Shown here piece after piece: positions 30,936 through 39,118 of a DNA stretch of 64,000 nt (position 1 is its first letter; each line of letters begins with the position of its first letter). The position numbers were made by a program, and so were the translations under genes. Under the pieces are notes generated by a model. That model did not search any database. It worked only from the letters and a program-made list of their open reading frames with translations, and had not been told where the DNA came from. Where the stretch lies: the NCBI RefSeq assembly GCF_018138715.1, contig NZ_JAGSHX010000006.1:6882001-6946000 (forward strand), written 5' to 3'. This DNA comes from Streptomyces asiaticus. GTDB lineage: Bacteria; Actinomycetota; Actinomycetes; Streptomycetales; Streptomycetaceae.

Positions 30936-32353
30936 CTCTCCCCACGGAGACCGCTCACCCCGAGCTCGAGGGTCTGGGCAACTACGAGTACGGCTGGGCC
31001 GACTCCGACGTGGCCGGTGCCTCGGCCAAGCGCGGCCTCTCCGAGGAGGTCGTACGCGACATCTCGGCGAAGAAGTCCGAGCCGGAGTGGATGCTCAAGC
31101 TCCGTCTGAAGGGCCTGCGGCTCTTCGGCAAGAAGCCCATGCCCACCTGGGGCTCGGACCTGTCGGGTATCGACTTCGACAACATCAAGTACTTCGTCCG
31201 CTCCACCGAGCAGCAGGCCGCCTCCTGGGAGGACCTGCCCGAGGACATCAAGAACACGTACGACAAGCTGGGCATCCCGGAGGCCGAGAAGCAGCGCCTC
31301 GTCGCGGGTGTCGCGGCCCAGTACGAGTCCGAGGTCGTCTACCACCAGATCCGTGAGGACCTGGAGGAGCAGGGCGTCATCTTCCTGGACACCGACACCG
31401 CGCTCAAGGAGCACCCGGAGCTCTTCAAGGAGTACTTCGGCACCGTGATCCCGGCGGGCGACAACAAGTTCGCCTCGCTGAACACGGCGGTCTGGTCCGG
31501 CGGCTCGTTCATCTACGTGCCGAAGGGCGTGCACGTGGAGATCCCGCTCCAGGCGTACTTCCGCATCAACACCGAGAACATGGGCCAGTTCGAGCGGACG
31601 CTGATCATCGTCGACGAGGACGCCTACGTCCACTACGTCGAGGGCTGCACCGCGCCGATCTACAAGTCGGACTCGCTGCACTCCGCGGTCGTCGAGATCA
31701 TCGTCAAGAAGGGCGCCCGCTGCCGCTACACGACCATCCAGAACTGGTCGAACAACGTCTACAACCTGGTCACCAAGCGCGCCGTGGCCTACGAGGGCGC
31801 GACCATGGAGTGGGTCGACGGCAACATCGGCTCCAAGGTGACCATGAAGTACCCCGCCGTCTACCTGATGGGTGAGCACGCCAAGGGCGAGACCCTGTCC
31901 ATCGCCTTCGCGGGCGAGGGCCAGCACCAGGACGCCGGCGCCAAGATGGTCCACATGGCCCCCCACACCTCGTCGAACATCGTCTCCAAGTCGGTGGCGC
32001 GCGGCGGTGGCCGCACCTCCTACCGCGGTCTGATCGAGATCGGCGAGGGCGCCGAGGGCTCCAAGTCCAATGTGCTGTGCGACGCCCTGCTCGTCGACAC
32101 GATCTCCCGCTCGGACACCTACCCGTATGTGGACGTCCGCGAGGACGACGTGTCCATGGGCCATGAGGCGACCGTCTCCAAGGTCAGCGACGACCAGCTC
32201 TTCTACCTGATGAGCCGCGGTCTGTCCGAGGACGAGGCCATGGCGATGATCGTGCGCGGCTTCGTCGAGCCGATCGCGCGCGAGCTGCCCATGGAGTACG
32301 CGCTGGAGCTCAACCGGCTGATCGAGCTGCAAATGGAGGGCGCGGTCGGCTGA
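30932..32353 (+). CDS. sufB: Fe-S cluster assembly scaffold SufB
   Basis: A 473-residue SufB, the scaffold of the SufBC2D complex on which clusters are built. The beta-helix core carries VVEGCTAP-type sequence ([11 protein letters not shown], about 230-240), [23 protein letters not shown] (spanning the standard signature), and the C-terminal [17 protein letters not shown] shared with SufD. Start ATG 30932 overlaps the sufR stop. sufD follows after 91 bases. Confidence 0.98.
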   Translation: MTLPTETAHPELEGLGNYEYGWADSDVAGASAKRGLSEEVVRDISAKKSEPEWMLKLRLKGLRLFGKKPMPTWGSDLSGIDFDNIKYFVRSTEQQAASWEDLPEDIKNTYDKLGIPEAEKQRLVAGVAAQYESEVVYHQIREDLEEQGVIFLDTDTALKEHPELFKEYFGTVIPAGDNKFASLNTAVWSGGSFIYVPKGVHVEIPLQAYFRINTENMGQFERTLIIVDEDAYVHYVEGCTAPIYKSDSLHSAVVEIIVKKGARCRYTTIQNWSNNVYNLVTKRAVAYEGATMEWVDGNIGSKVTMKYPAVYLMGEHAKGETLSIAFAGEGQHQDAGAKMVHMAPHTSSNIVSKSVARGGGRTSYRGLIEIGEGAEGSKSNVLCDALLVDTISRSDTYPYVDVREDDVSMGHEATVSKVSDDQLFYLMSRGLSEDEAMAMIVRGFVEPIARELPMEYALELNRLIELQMEGAVG

Positions 32354-32444
32354 CGCCACCCCCTTCCCGCCCGGCGGGGGCCGAGGTCCTCGCCCGGGCA
32401 CCCCATTCAGGCCCATCAGGCAGAAAGAGAGCAGTACGACAGCC

Positions 32445-33614
32445 ATGGCTGAAACCATCCCGGCCGGATCCACCACGGACGGCGTCATCCAGGTGGGCCA
32501 GCCCACCGATGCCCGGGTCAGCGCGCTCGCGTCGTACGACGTGGCCGACTTCCCGGTGCCCCTTGGCCGCGAGGAGGAGTGGCGGTTCACCCCGCTGGAG
32601 CGGCTGCGCGGTCTCCACGACGGCACGGCCGTCGCCGACGGCGGCGTCAAGGTCGAGGTGACCGCCCCCGAGGGCGTCACGGTCGAGACCGTGGGCCGCG
32701 ACGACGCGCGCCTGGGGAAGGCCGGCAAGCCGGTGGACCGGGTGGCGGCCCAGGCGTACAGCTCCTTCGAGAAGGCGTCGGTCGTCTCGGTGCCCAAGGA
32801 GACGGTGCTCACCGAGCCGGTGCGGATCGCCGTGCACGGCGAGGGCGGCACCGCCTTCGGCCACCAGGTGATCGAGATCGGCGCCTTCGCCGAGGCGGTC
32901 GTGGTCATCGACCACACCGGTGACGCCACGGTCGCCGCCAATGTGGAGTACCTGATCGGCGACGGCGCCAAGCTCACCGTGGTCTCGGTCCAGGACTGGG
33001 ACGACACCGCGGTCCACGCCGGTCAGCACACCGCGCTGGTCGGCCGGGACGCCACCTTCAAGTCCGTGGTCGTCACCTTCGGCGGCGATCTGGTGCGGCT
33101 CCACCCGCGGGTGGTCTACGGCGCCCCGGGCGGTGAGGCCGAGCTCTACGGCCTGTACTTCACCGACAACGGCCAGCACCAGGAGCACCGGCTCTTCATC
33201 GACCACGACACCCCGCACTGCCGCAGCAACGTGGCCTACAAGGGCGCGCTACAGGGCGCGGAGGCGCACGCGGTGTGGATCGGCGATGTGCTGATCCGGG
33301 CCGCCGCGGAGGGCACCGACACCTACGAGCTCAACCGCAACCTGGTCCTCACCGACGGCGCCCGCGTCGACTCGGTGCCGAACCTGGAGATCGAGACCGG
33401 CGAGATCGTCGGCGCCGGTCACGCGAGCGCGACCGGCCGCTTCGAGGACGAGCAGCTGTTCTACCTGATGGCGCGCGGCATCCCGGCCGACGAGGCCCGC
33501 CGTCTGGTGGTCCGCGGCTTCTTCGCCGAGCTCGTCCAGCAGATCGGGCTCCCCGAGCTGGAGGAGCGGCTCATCGCCAAGATCGAGGCCGAGCTGGAGG
33601 CGTCCGTAGGATGA
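32445..33614 (+). CDS. sufD: Fe-S cluster assembly protein SufD
   Basis: A 389-residue SufD, the SufB-like partner in SufBC2D. Core motifs EEEWRFTPLERLRGL near the N-terminus, the beta-helix GGEAELYGLYFTDNGQHQEHR (in two parts around residue 225-245), HCRSNVAYKGAL, and C-terminal LMARGIPADEARRLVVRGFF. The start ATG 32445 follows the ribosome site aaagagag. It overlaps the next gene by 4 bases. Confidence 0.97.
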   Translation: MAETIPAGSTTDGVIQVGQPTDARVSALASYDVADFPVPLGREEEWRFTPLERLRGLHDGTAVADGGVKVEVTAPEGVTVETVGRDDARLGKAGKPVDRVAAQAYSSFEKASVVSVPKETVLTEPVRIAVHGEGGTAFGHQVIEIGAFAEAVVVIDHTGDATVAANVEYLIGDGAKLTVVSVQDWDDTAVHAGQHTALVGRDATFKSVVVTFGGDLVRLHPRVVYGAPGGEAELYGLYFTDNGQHQEHRLFIDHDTPHCRSNVAYKGALQGAEAHAVWIGDVLIRAAAEGTDTYELNRNLVLTDGARVDSVPNLEIETGEIVGAGHASATGRFEDEQLFYLMARGIPADEARRLVVRGFFAELVQQIGLPELEERLIAKIEAELEASVG

Positions 33615-33934
33615 CCCCGACCTTCGTACGCGCCTGTGCGCTGGGTGAACTCGAGGAAGACACCCCCAAGCGGGTCGAGCTCGAGGGCGTGCCGGTCGCT
33701 CTGGTACGCACCGAGGGCGAGGTGTTCGCGGTCAACGACATCTGCTCGCACGCGAACGTCTCGCTGTCCGAGGGCGAGGTGGAGGACTGCCAGATCGAGT
33801 GCTGGCTGCACGGCTCCAGCTTCGACCTGCGCACCGGCAAGCCGTCCGGCCTCCCCGCGACGCGCCCGATCCCCGTATACCCCGTAAAGATCGAAGGGGA
33901 CGATGTGCTCGTCTCCGTCACCCAGGAGTCCTGA
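33611..33934 (+). CDS. Rieske-type ferredoxin inside the suf operon
   Basis: A 107-residue Rieske-type ferredoxin. Cluster motifs are CSHANV (about 43-48) and CWLHGSSF (about 63-70), each a Cys and His; the final fold strands VKIEGDDVLVSV complete a NirD/dioxygenase-ferredoxin-like domain. It is usually annotated as a dioxygenase ferredoxin subunit, but no oxygenase is nearby. Its position between sufD and sufC, overlapping sufD by 4 bases and 7 bases from sufC, argues for a role in cluster building, perhaps electron supply. This arrangement is widespread in actinomycete suf operons. Confidence 0.9.
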   Translation: MTPTFVRACALGELEEDTPKRVELEGVPVALVRTEGEVFAVNDICSHANVSLSEGEVEDCQIECWLHGSSFDLRTGKPSGLPATRPIPVYPVKIEGDDVLVSVTQES

Positions 33935-33941
33935 GGCACCC

Positions 33942-34706
33942 ATGGCCACGCTTGAGATCCACGACCTGCACGTTTCCGTCGACGCCGAGGGCGGCCCCCG
34001 CGAGATCCTGCGCGGTGTCGACCTGACCGTGAAGCAGGGCGAGACGCACGCCATCATGGGCCCCAACGGCTCCGGCAAGTCCACCCTGGCCTACTCGCTC
34101 GCCGGTCACCCGAAGTACACGGTCACCGGCGGCACCGTGACGCTGGACGGCGAGGACGTGCTCGCGATGTCCGTCGACGAGCGCGCCCGCGCCGGTGTCT
34201 TCCTCGCCATGCAGTACCCGGTCGAGGTCCCCGGCGTCTCGGTCTCCAACTTCCTGCGTACCTCCGCGACCGCGATCCGCGGCGAGGCGCCCAAGCTCCG
34301 CACCTGGGTCAAGGAGGTCAAGGAGGCCATGGAGCGCCTCCACATCGACCCCTCCTTCGCCGAGCGGAATGTGAACGAGGGCTTCTCCGGCGGTGAGAAG
34401 AAGCGCCACGAGATCCTCCAGCTGGAGCTGTTGAAGCCGGCCATCGCGATCCTCGACGAGACCGACTCCGGCCTCGACGTGGACGCGCTGCGGGTGGTCT
34501 CCGAGGGCGTCAACCGGGTCCGCGAGTCCGGCCAGGTGGGCACCCTGCTGATCACCCACTACACCCGCATCCTGCGGTACATCAAGCCCGACCACGTCCA
34601 CGTCTTCGCGGCGGGCCGGATCGCCGAGTCCGGCGGTCCCGAGCTCGCCGACAAGCTGGAGGAAGAGGGCTACGAGGAGTACGTGAAGGGAGGCGCGTCC
34701 GAGTGA
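33942..34706 (+). CDS. sufC: Fe-S cluster assembly ATPase SufC
   Basis: A 254-residue ABC-type ATPase, the motor of SufBC2D. Walker A MGPNGSGKST (about 35-44), SufC-type Q-loop MQYPVEVPGVS, signature GFSGGEKKRHEI, Walker B AILDETDSGLD with the family's unusual ETDSGLD, and switch His in ITHYTRIL. Start ATG 33942. Stop overlaps sufS by 4 bases. Confidence 0.98.
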   Translation: MATLEIHDLHVSVDAEGGPREILRGVDLTVKQGETHAIMGPNGSGKSTLAYSLAGHPKYTVTGGTVTLDGEDVLAMSVDERARAGVFLAMQYPVEVPGVSVSNFLRTSATAIRGEAPKLRTWVKEVKEAMERLHIDPSFAERNVNEGFSGGEKKRHEILQLELLKPAIAILDETDSGLDVDALRVVSEGVNRVRESGQVGTLLITHYTRILRYIKPDHVHVFAAGRIAESGGPELADKLEEEGYEEYVKGGASE

Positions 34707-35959
34707 CACAGTTGCCGGGCCTCCTCGACACCGAGGCGATCCGCAAGGACTTCCCGATCCTGGACCGGGTCGTCCACGACGGCCAGCGGCTCGTCTACCT
34801 GGACAACGCGGCGACCTCGCAGAAGCCGCGCCAGGTGCTTGACGTGCTGAACGACTACTACGAGCGCTCCAACGCCAATGTGCACCGGGGCGTCCATGTG
34901 CTCGCCGAGGAGGCCACGGCGCTGTACGAGGGCGCCCGCGACAAGGTCGCCGACTTCATCAACGCTCCCAGCCGCGACGAGGTGATCTTCACCAAGAACG
35001 CGTCGGAGTCGCTGAACCTGGTGGCCAACATGCTCGGCTGGGCCGATGAGCCCTACCGGGTGGACCAGGACACCGAGATCGTCATCACCGAGATGGAGCA
35101 CCACTCCAACATCGTTCCGTGGCAGCTGCTCTCGCAGCGCACCGGTGCGAAGCTGAAGTGGTTCGGCCTCACCGAGGACGGCCGCCTCGACCTGTCGGAG
35201 ATAGAGCAGATCATCACCGAGAAGACCAAGGTCGTCTCGTTCGTGCTGGTCTCCAACATCCTCGGCACGGTCAACCCGGTCGAGGCGATCGTCCGCCGCG
35301 CCCAGGACGTCGGCGCCCTCGTGGTGATCGACGCCTCCCAGGCCGCCCCGCACATGCTGCTGGACGTGCAGGCGCTCCAGGCCGACTTCGTGGCCTTCAC
35401 CGGCCACAAGATGTGCGGCCCGACCGGTATCGGGGTGCTGTGGGGCCGCCAGGAGTTGCTGGAGGACCTGCCTCCGTTCCTCGGCGGCGGCGAGATGATC
35501 GAGACCGTGTCGATGCACTCGTCCACCTACGCCCCGGCGCCGCACAAGTTCGAGGCCGGTACGCCCCCGATCGCCCAGGCCGTCGGCCTCGGCGCGGCCG
35601 TGGACTACCTCACCTCGATCGGCATGGACAACATCACCCGCCATGAGCACGCCCTGACGCACTACGCGGTCGGCAGGCTCCTGGAGGTGCCGGACCTGCG
35701 CATCATCGGCCCCACCACGGCCGAGGAGCGCGGTGCCACGATCTCCTTCACGCTCGGTGACATCCATCCCCACGATGTGGGCCAGGTGCTGGACGAGCAG
35801 GGGATCGCGGTCCGGGTCGGTCACCACTGCGCCCGCCCCGTATGCCTGCGCTACGGAATTCCGGCGACCACCCGAGCGTCGTTCTATCTGTACTCCACGC
35901 CGGCCGAGGTCGACGCCTTGGTCGAGGGCCTGGAGCACGTACGGAACTTCTTCGGGTAG
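34703..35959 (+). CDS. sufS: Cysteine desulfurase SufS
   Basis: A 418-residue class II cysteine desulfurase (PLP enzyme) that takes sulfur from L-cysteine as a persulfide. The PLP lysine is K236 in TGHKMCGPTG; the active-site cysteine is C376 in VGHHCARPVC; NAATSQKP and EMEHHSNIVPW are family motifs. Start GTG 34703 overlaps sufC. sufU, its sulfur acceptor, starts 11 bases downstream. Confidence 0.98.
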   Translation: MTQLPGLLDTEAIRKDFPILDRVVHDGQRLVYLDNAATSQKPRQVLDVLNDYYERSNANVHRGVHVLAEEATALYEGARDKVADFINAPSRDEVIFTKNASESLNLVANMLGWADEPYRVDQDTEIVITEMEHHSNIVPWQLLSQRTGAKLKWFGLTEDGRLDLSEIEQIITEKTKVVSFVLVSNILGTVNPVEAIVRRAQDVGALVVIDASQAAPHMLLDVQALQADFVAFTGHKMCGPTGIGVLWGRQELLEDLPPFLGGGEMIETVSMHSSTYAPAPHKFEAGTPPIAQAVGLGAAVDYLTSIGMDNITRHEHALTHYAVGRLLEVPDLRIIGPTTAEERGATISFTLGDIHPHDVGQVLDEQGIAVRVGHHCARPVCLRYGIPATTRASFYLYSTPAEVDALVEGLEHVRNFFG

Positions 35960-35970
35960 GGGCGTGCCGC

Positions 35971-36435
35971 GTGAAGCTGGATTCGATGTACCAGGATGTG
36001 ATCCTGGACCACTACAAGAACCCCCATGGCCGGGGGCTGAGGAACGGCGACGCAGAGGTACACCACGTCAATCCCACCTGCGGTGACGAGATCACGCTCC
36101 GGGTGCGGCTTGACGGCGACACCATCGAGGACGTGAGCTACGAGGGGCAGGGCTGTTCCATCAGCCAGGCCAGCGCCTCGGTGCTCAATGAGCTGCTGGT
36201 GGGCAAGGAGCTGGCCGAGGCCCGCAGAATCCAGGAGACCTTCCTGGAGCTGATGCAGTCCAAGGGCAAGGCCGAGCCGGACGACGCCATGGAGGAGGTG
36301 CTGGAGGACGCGATCGCGTTCGCCGGTGTCTCCAAGTACCCGGCCCGGGTGAAATGCGCCCTGCTGAGCTGGATGGCGTGGAAGGACGCGACGGCGCAGG
36401 CACTGGGCGAGACCGCCGGAGGGAAGACCGCATGA
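35971..36435 (+). CDS. sufU: Sulfur-transfer protein SufU
   Basis: A 154-residue SufU. The three metal/sulfur cysteines lie in NPTCGDE, GQGCSISQAS and ARVKCALLSW, with the SufU-type insertion between the second and third, which separates it from IscU. In Gram-positives SufU is a zinc protein that accepts sulfur from SufS. The open frame extends back to 35842, but GTG 35971 (MKLDSMYQDVILDHYKNP) is the family start. Overlaps the next gene by 4 bases. Confidence 0.96.
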   Translation: MKLDSMYQDVILDHYKNPHGRGLRNGDAEVHHVNPTCGDEITLRVRLDGDTIEDVSYEGQGCSISQASASVLNELLVGKELAEARRIQETFLELMQSKGKAEPDDAMEEVLEDAIAFAGVSKYPARVKCALLSWMAWKDATAQALGETAGGKTA

Positions 36436-36770
36436 CTGAGAACGCCGCCACCACCACCAAGCCCGCCAGCGAGGAAGAGGTCCGCGAGGCCCTGTACGAC
36501 GTCGTGGACCCCGAGCTGGGCATCGACGTGGTCAACCTCGGTCTGGTCTACGGCATCCATGTCGACGACGGCAATATCGCCACCATCGACATGACGCTCA
36601 CCTCGGCGGCCTGTCCGCTGACCGATGTCATCGAGGACCAGGCCAAGTCCGCGACCGACGGCATTGTCAACGAGCTGCGGATCAACTGGGTCTGGATGCC
36701 GCCGTGGGGCCCGGACAAGATCACCGACGATGGGCGTGAGCAGCTGCGCGCGCTCGGCTTCAACGTCTGA
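36432..36770 (+). CDS. DUF59/MIP18-family metal-sulfur cluster assembly factor (SufT-like)
   Basis: A 112-residue protein of the PaaD/DUF59 family. Signature DVVDPELGIDVVNLGLVYGI (about 24-43) and the Cys motif TSAACPLTDV (about 67). Members help mature Fe-S proteins; the actinomycete suf-linked form is often called SufT-like. It is the last gene of the operon, overlapping sufU by 4 bases and followed by a strong terminator 17 bases after the stop. Confidence 0.93.
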   Translation: MTENAATTTKPASEEEVREALYDVVDPELGIDVVNLGLVYGIHVDDGNIATIDMTLTSAACPLTDVIEDQAKSATDGIVNELRINWVWMPPWGPDKITDDGREQLRALGFNV

Positions 36771-36787
36771 CGCCTCCTGGGCTTGTC

Positions 36788-36823
36788 GCAACGGCCCCCG
36801 CGCTTCGGCGCGGGGGCCGTTGC
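36788..36823. terminator. suf operon terminator
   Basis: Perfect 16-bp stem gcaacggcccccgcgc (36788-36803) with its complement (36808-36823) around a TTCG tetraloop. Among the strongest hairpins in the window. Confidence 0.92.
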
Positions 36824-36855
36824 GTGTGCCATGGGCCGTTTCGTATGTCGTGGAT

Positions 36856-36899
36856 CGTTGTGTACGTACGTACGCATCGTTGTGTACGCTCGTACGCAT
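36856..36899 (+). promoter_or_regulatory. Two abutting 22-bp operator-like repeats over the SMR start codon
   Basis: Repeats 36856-36877 and 36878-36899 are identical except for two adjacent bases. Each contains the inverted repeat gtacg-NN-cgtac, and the only difference falls in the two-base spacer (ta versus ct), which is what is expected of duplicated dimer-binding sites. The second copy runs into the ATG at 36898. The neighbouring TetR protein (37218-37796) is the likely ligand. Confidence 0.7.
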
Positions 36900-37218
36900 G
36901 GGATATGTGACGCTCTCCGGGGCCATCCTGGCCGAGATCTTGGCGACCACCTCGATGAAGTACAGCGAGGGCTTCAGCAGGCTCTGGCCCTCGCTGGCCA
37001 CCGGCGCGGGCTATCTGGTGTCCTTCGTGCTGCTCGCGCACACGCTCAAGTCCATCTCCGTCAGCACCGCCTACGCCATATGGGCCGGGGCCGGGACCGC
37101 CGTCATCGCCGCGATCGGCATGCTCTTCCTGGGGGAGGCGATGACCGCCGCGAAGGTGCTGGGCGTGCTGCTGGTCATCGCCGGAGTGGTGGTGCTCAAT
37201 CTGAACGGCACCCACTGA
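36898..37218 (+). CDS. Small multidrug resistance (SMR) efflux protein
   Basis: A 106-residue, four-helix SMR transporter (EmrE/QacC type). The membrane-embedded glutamate is in ILAEILATTSMKYSEGF (about residue 13); the helix 3 motif AYAIWAGAGTAVIA and the final LLVIAGVVVLNL are standard. These act as proton-driven dimers exporting cationic compounds. The start overlaps one of two operator-like repeats. The stop TGATG overlaps the TetR gene by one base, so pump and regulator are coupled. Confidence 0.93.
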   Translation: MGYVTLSGAILAEILATTSMKYSEGFSRLWPSLATGAGYLVSFVLLAHTLKSISVSTAYAIWAGAGTAVIAAIGMLFLGEAMTAAKVLGVLLVIAGVVVLNLNGTH

Positions 37219-37796
37219 TGGGCCGCCGCTACGACCCCGAGCGGCGGCAGCGGATCATCGACGCCGCGGCCGCCGTGGTCCGCGAGCGCGGCATCGGGGG
37301 GCTCGGCCACCGGGCCGTGGCCGCCGCGGCCGATGTGCCGCTGGGCTCGACGACCTACCACTTCGCGACCCTCGACGATCTGCTGATCGCGGCGCTCCGC
37401 CAGATCAACGCGGAGTGGCTGGCGGAGGTGGAGCACTGGGTGGAGGGCGTCGATCCGGCCGCACCGCCCGCGGACGAGCTGGCCCGGTGGCTGGGGGAGC
37501 AGCTCACGGGCGACCGGGTGCGGATGGAGCTGGAGTACGAGCTGTACTTCGCCGCGCTGCGCCATGAGGGGCTGCGGCCGCTCGCCGCCGAGTGCCTGGA
37601 CGAGATGGTCCGGATGCTGACGCGGCTGGTGCCCGACGCGGACTCGGCGCGCGCGGTGGTGGCCCTGATCGACGGGCTGACCTTGCAGGTGCTGCTGGCG
37701 GACCGACCGTACGACCGGGAGGGCACCCGTGCGGCGCTGGAGCGGATCATGGGTGGGGACGTCGACGAGGGGCCGGCCATGATCGGCGCCGGCTGA
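37218..37796 (+). CDS. TetR-family regulator coupled to the SMR pump
   Basis: A 192-residue TetR protein. The helix-turn-helix region is RQRIIDAAAAVVRERGIGGL ... LGSTTYHFATLDDLL (about 10-55); the remainder is a helical ligand-binding domain with several Trp and Glu residues. Start ATG 37218 overlaps the SMR stop. Likely represses its own SMR operon at the two repeats upstream of 36898; this is inference from position. Confidence 0.9.
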   Translation: MGRRYDPERRQRIIDAAAAVVRERGIGGLGHRAVAAAADVPLGSTTYHFATLDDLLIAALRQINAEWLAEVEHWVEGVDPAAPPADELARWLGEQLTGDRVRMELEYELYFAALRHEGLRPLAAECLDEMVRMLTRLVPDADSARAVVALIDGLTLQVLLADRPYDREGTRAALERIMGGDVDEGPAMIGAG

Positions 37797-37920
37797 GACC
37801 GCACGACCGGCCGCCCGGGACCGCTCGCTGTGACCGCACGGCGGACCGCGCGACCGGCCGCCCGGGGACCACCCGATGAGACCGCACGGCGGCCCGCACG
37901 GGACCGCTCGCTGAGACCGG
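37795..37920. repeat. Imperfect GC-rich repeats upstream of dapD
   Basis: The 162-base gap before dapD is mostly degenerate copies of gaccgcacg-, ccggccgcccggg- and gggaccgctcgctg-like blocks arranged in tandem. They begin at the TetR stop codon. No promoter motif is evident. Confidence 0.6.
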
Positions 37921-37958
37921 TTCGCCTCCTGGGCCCGGCTCCGGTTAGCGTTCTGACC

Positions 37959-38948
37959 ATGACCGATGCACCCACCACCGCCCCCACCGGCGCCGTCGCC
38001 GCCGGTCTCGCCACCCTCACCGAGGACGGCACCGTCCTGGACACCTGGTTCCCGGCCCCCGAGCTGACCGCAGAGCCCGGCCCGGCCGGGACCGAGCGGC
38101 TCGACGCGGAGCACACCACGCGGCTGCTGGGCGAGACCGCCCTCAAGGCGGTCGGACCGGACCCCCGGCGCGGCGTCGAGGTCGTCGCCGTCCGCACGGT
38201 CATCGCCTCGCTCGACGAGAAGCCGCAGGACGCGCACGACGCGTACCTGCGGCTCCATCTGCTCAGCCACCGCCTGGTCAAGCCGCACGGCCTGAGCCTG
38301 GACGGCCAGTTCGGCCTGCTGGCCAACGTCGCCTGGACCTCGCTCGGCCCGGTCGCCGCCGACCAGGTGGAGCGGGCCCGGCTCGCCGCCCGCGCCGAGG
38401 GGCTCCAGCTGTCGGTGACCAGTGTCGACAAGTTCCCCCGGATGACCGACTACGTCGTCCCCGCCGGCGTCCGCATCGGCGACGCCGACCGGGTCCGGCT
38501 CGGCGCCCACCTCGCCCCCGGGACCACGGTCATGCACGAGGGCTTCGTCAACTTCAACGCCGGGACGCTCGGCACCTCCATGGTCGAGGGCCGGATCAGC
38601 GCGGGCGTCGTGGTGGGCGACGGCTCCGACGTCGGCGGTGGCGCCTCGATCATGGGCACCCTCTCCGGCGGCGGCAAGCAGACGATCACCATCGGCGAGC
38701 GCTGCCTGCTCGGCGCCGAGGCGGGCCTGGGCATCTCGCTCGGCGACGACTGCATCGTCGAGGCGGGGCTGTATGTGACGGCGGGCACCCGCGTCACGCT
38801 CCCGGACGGCAAGATCGCCAAGGCCCTGGAGCTCTCGGGTGTCAACAACCTGCTCTTCCGCCGCAACTCCATCACCGGCACGGTTGAGGCGCTGCCCCGC
38901 ACCGGTTCCTGGGGCGGGCTGAACGAGGCGCTGCACAGCCACAACTGA
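37959..38948 (+). CDS. dapD: 2,3,4,5-tetrahydropyridine-2,6-dicarboxylate N-succinyltransferase
   Basis: A 329-residue DapD of the actinomycete type, the succinylase step of lysine and meso-diaminopimelate synthesis. The C-terminal half is a left-handed beta helix of hexapeptide repeats: [39 protein letters not shown] and [19 protein letters not shown] (short pieces of longer runs). The motif [14 protein letters not shown] contains residues typical of the active site. The frame is open from 37830; ATG 37959 is the natural start. Monocistronic. Confidence 0.95.
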   Translation: MTDAPTTAPTGAVAAGLATLTEDGTVLDTWFPAPELTAEPGPAGTERLDAEHTTRLLGETALKAVGPDPRRGVEVVAVRTVIASLDEKPQDAHDAYLRLHLLSHRLVKPHGLSLDGQFGLLANVAWTSLGPVAADQVERARLAARAEGLQLSVTSVDKFPRMTDYVVPAGVRIGDADRVRLGAHLAPGTTVMHEGFVNFNAGTLGTSMVEGRISAGVVVGDGSDVGGGASIMGTLSGGGKQTITIGERCLLGAEAGLGISLGDDCIVEAGLYVTAGTRVTLPDGKIAKALELSGVNNLLFRRNSITGTVEALPRTGSWGGLNEALHSHN

Positions 38949-39008
38949 GTTGGCCGGGGTTCGCCCCCCTTGGGTTTCGTTGCCGGGCGCGGGGCCGGTG
39001 GGTGGTGT

Positions 39009-39102
39009 TGTGCCCACCCGTCCCGCCAGGGGGCACCTCCCAGCGGTAGCTGGGGGAGGGACGATTGCCCACAACTTGGGTGCAGGGGGCAAGCCCCCTG
39101 CA
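39009..39102. repeat. Mosaic inverted-repeat element after dapD
   Basis: gttgtg...cgtccc (39009-39026) pairs imperfectly (4 mismatches in 18) with 39063-39080, enclosing a second stem ctcccag (39047-39053) with ctggg (about 39060). A separate tight hairpin, cagggggc-aag-ccccctg, follows at 39083-39100. Similar elements are common between Streptomyces genes. Function may be termination for dapD and the convergent nuclease. Confidence 0.6.
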
Positions 39103-39118
39103 CCCCGGAGTGCGTCCC

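Noticed and set aside
36788..36823. The suf hairpin as an RNA gene or riboswitch
   Set aside because: A simple perfect stem with UUCG loop after a stop codon is best explained as a terminator.
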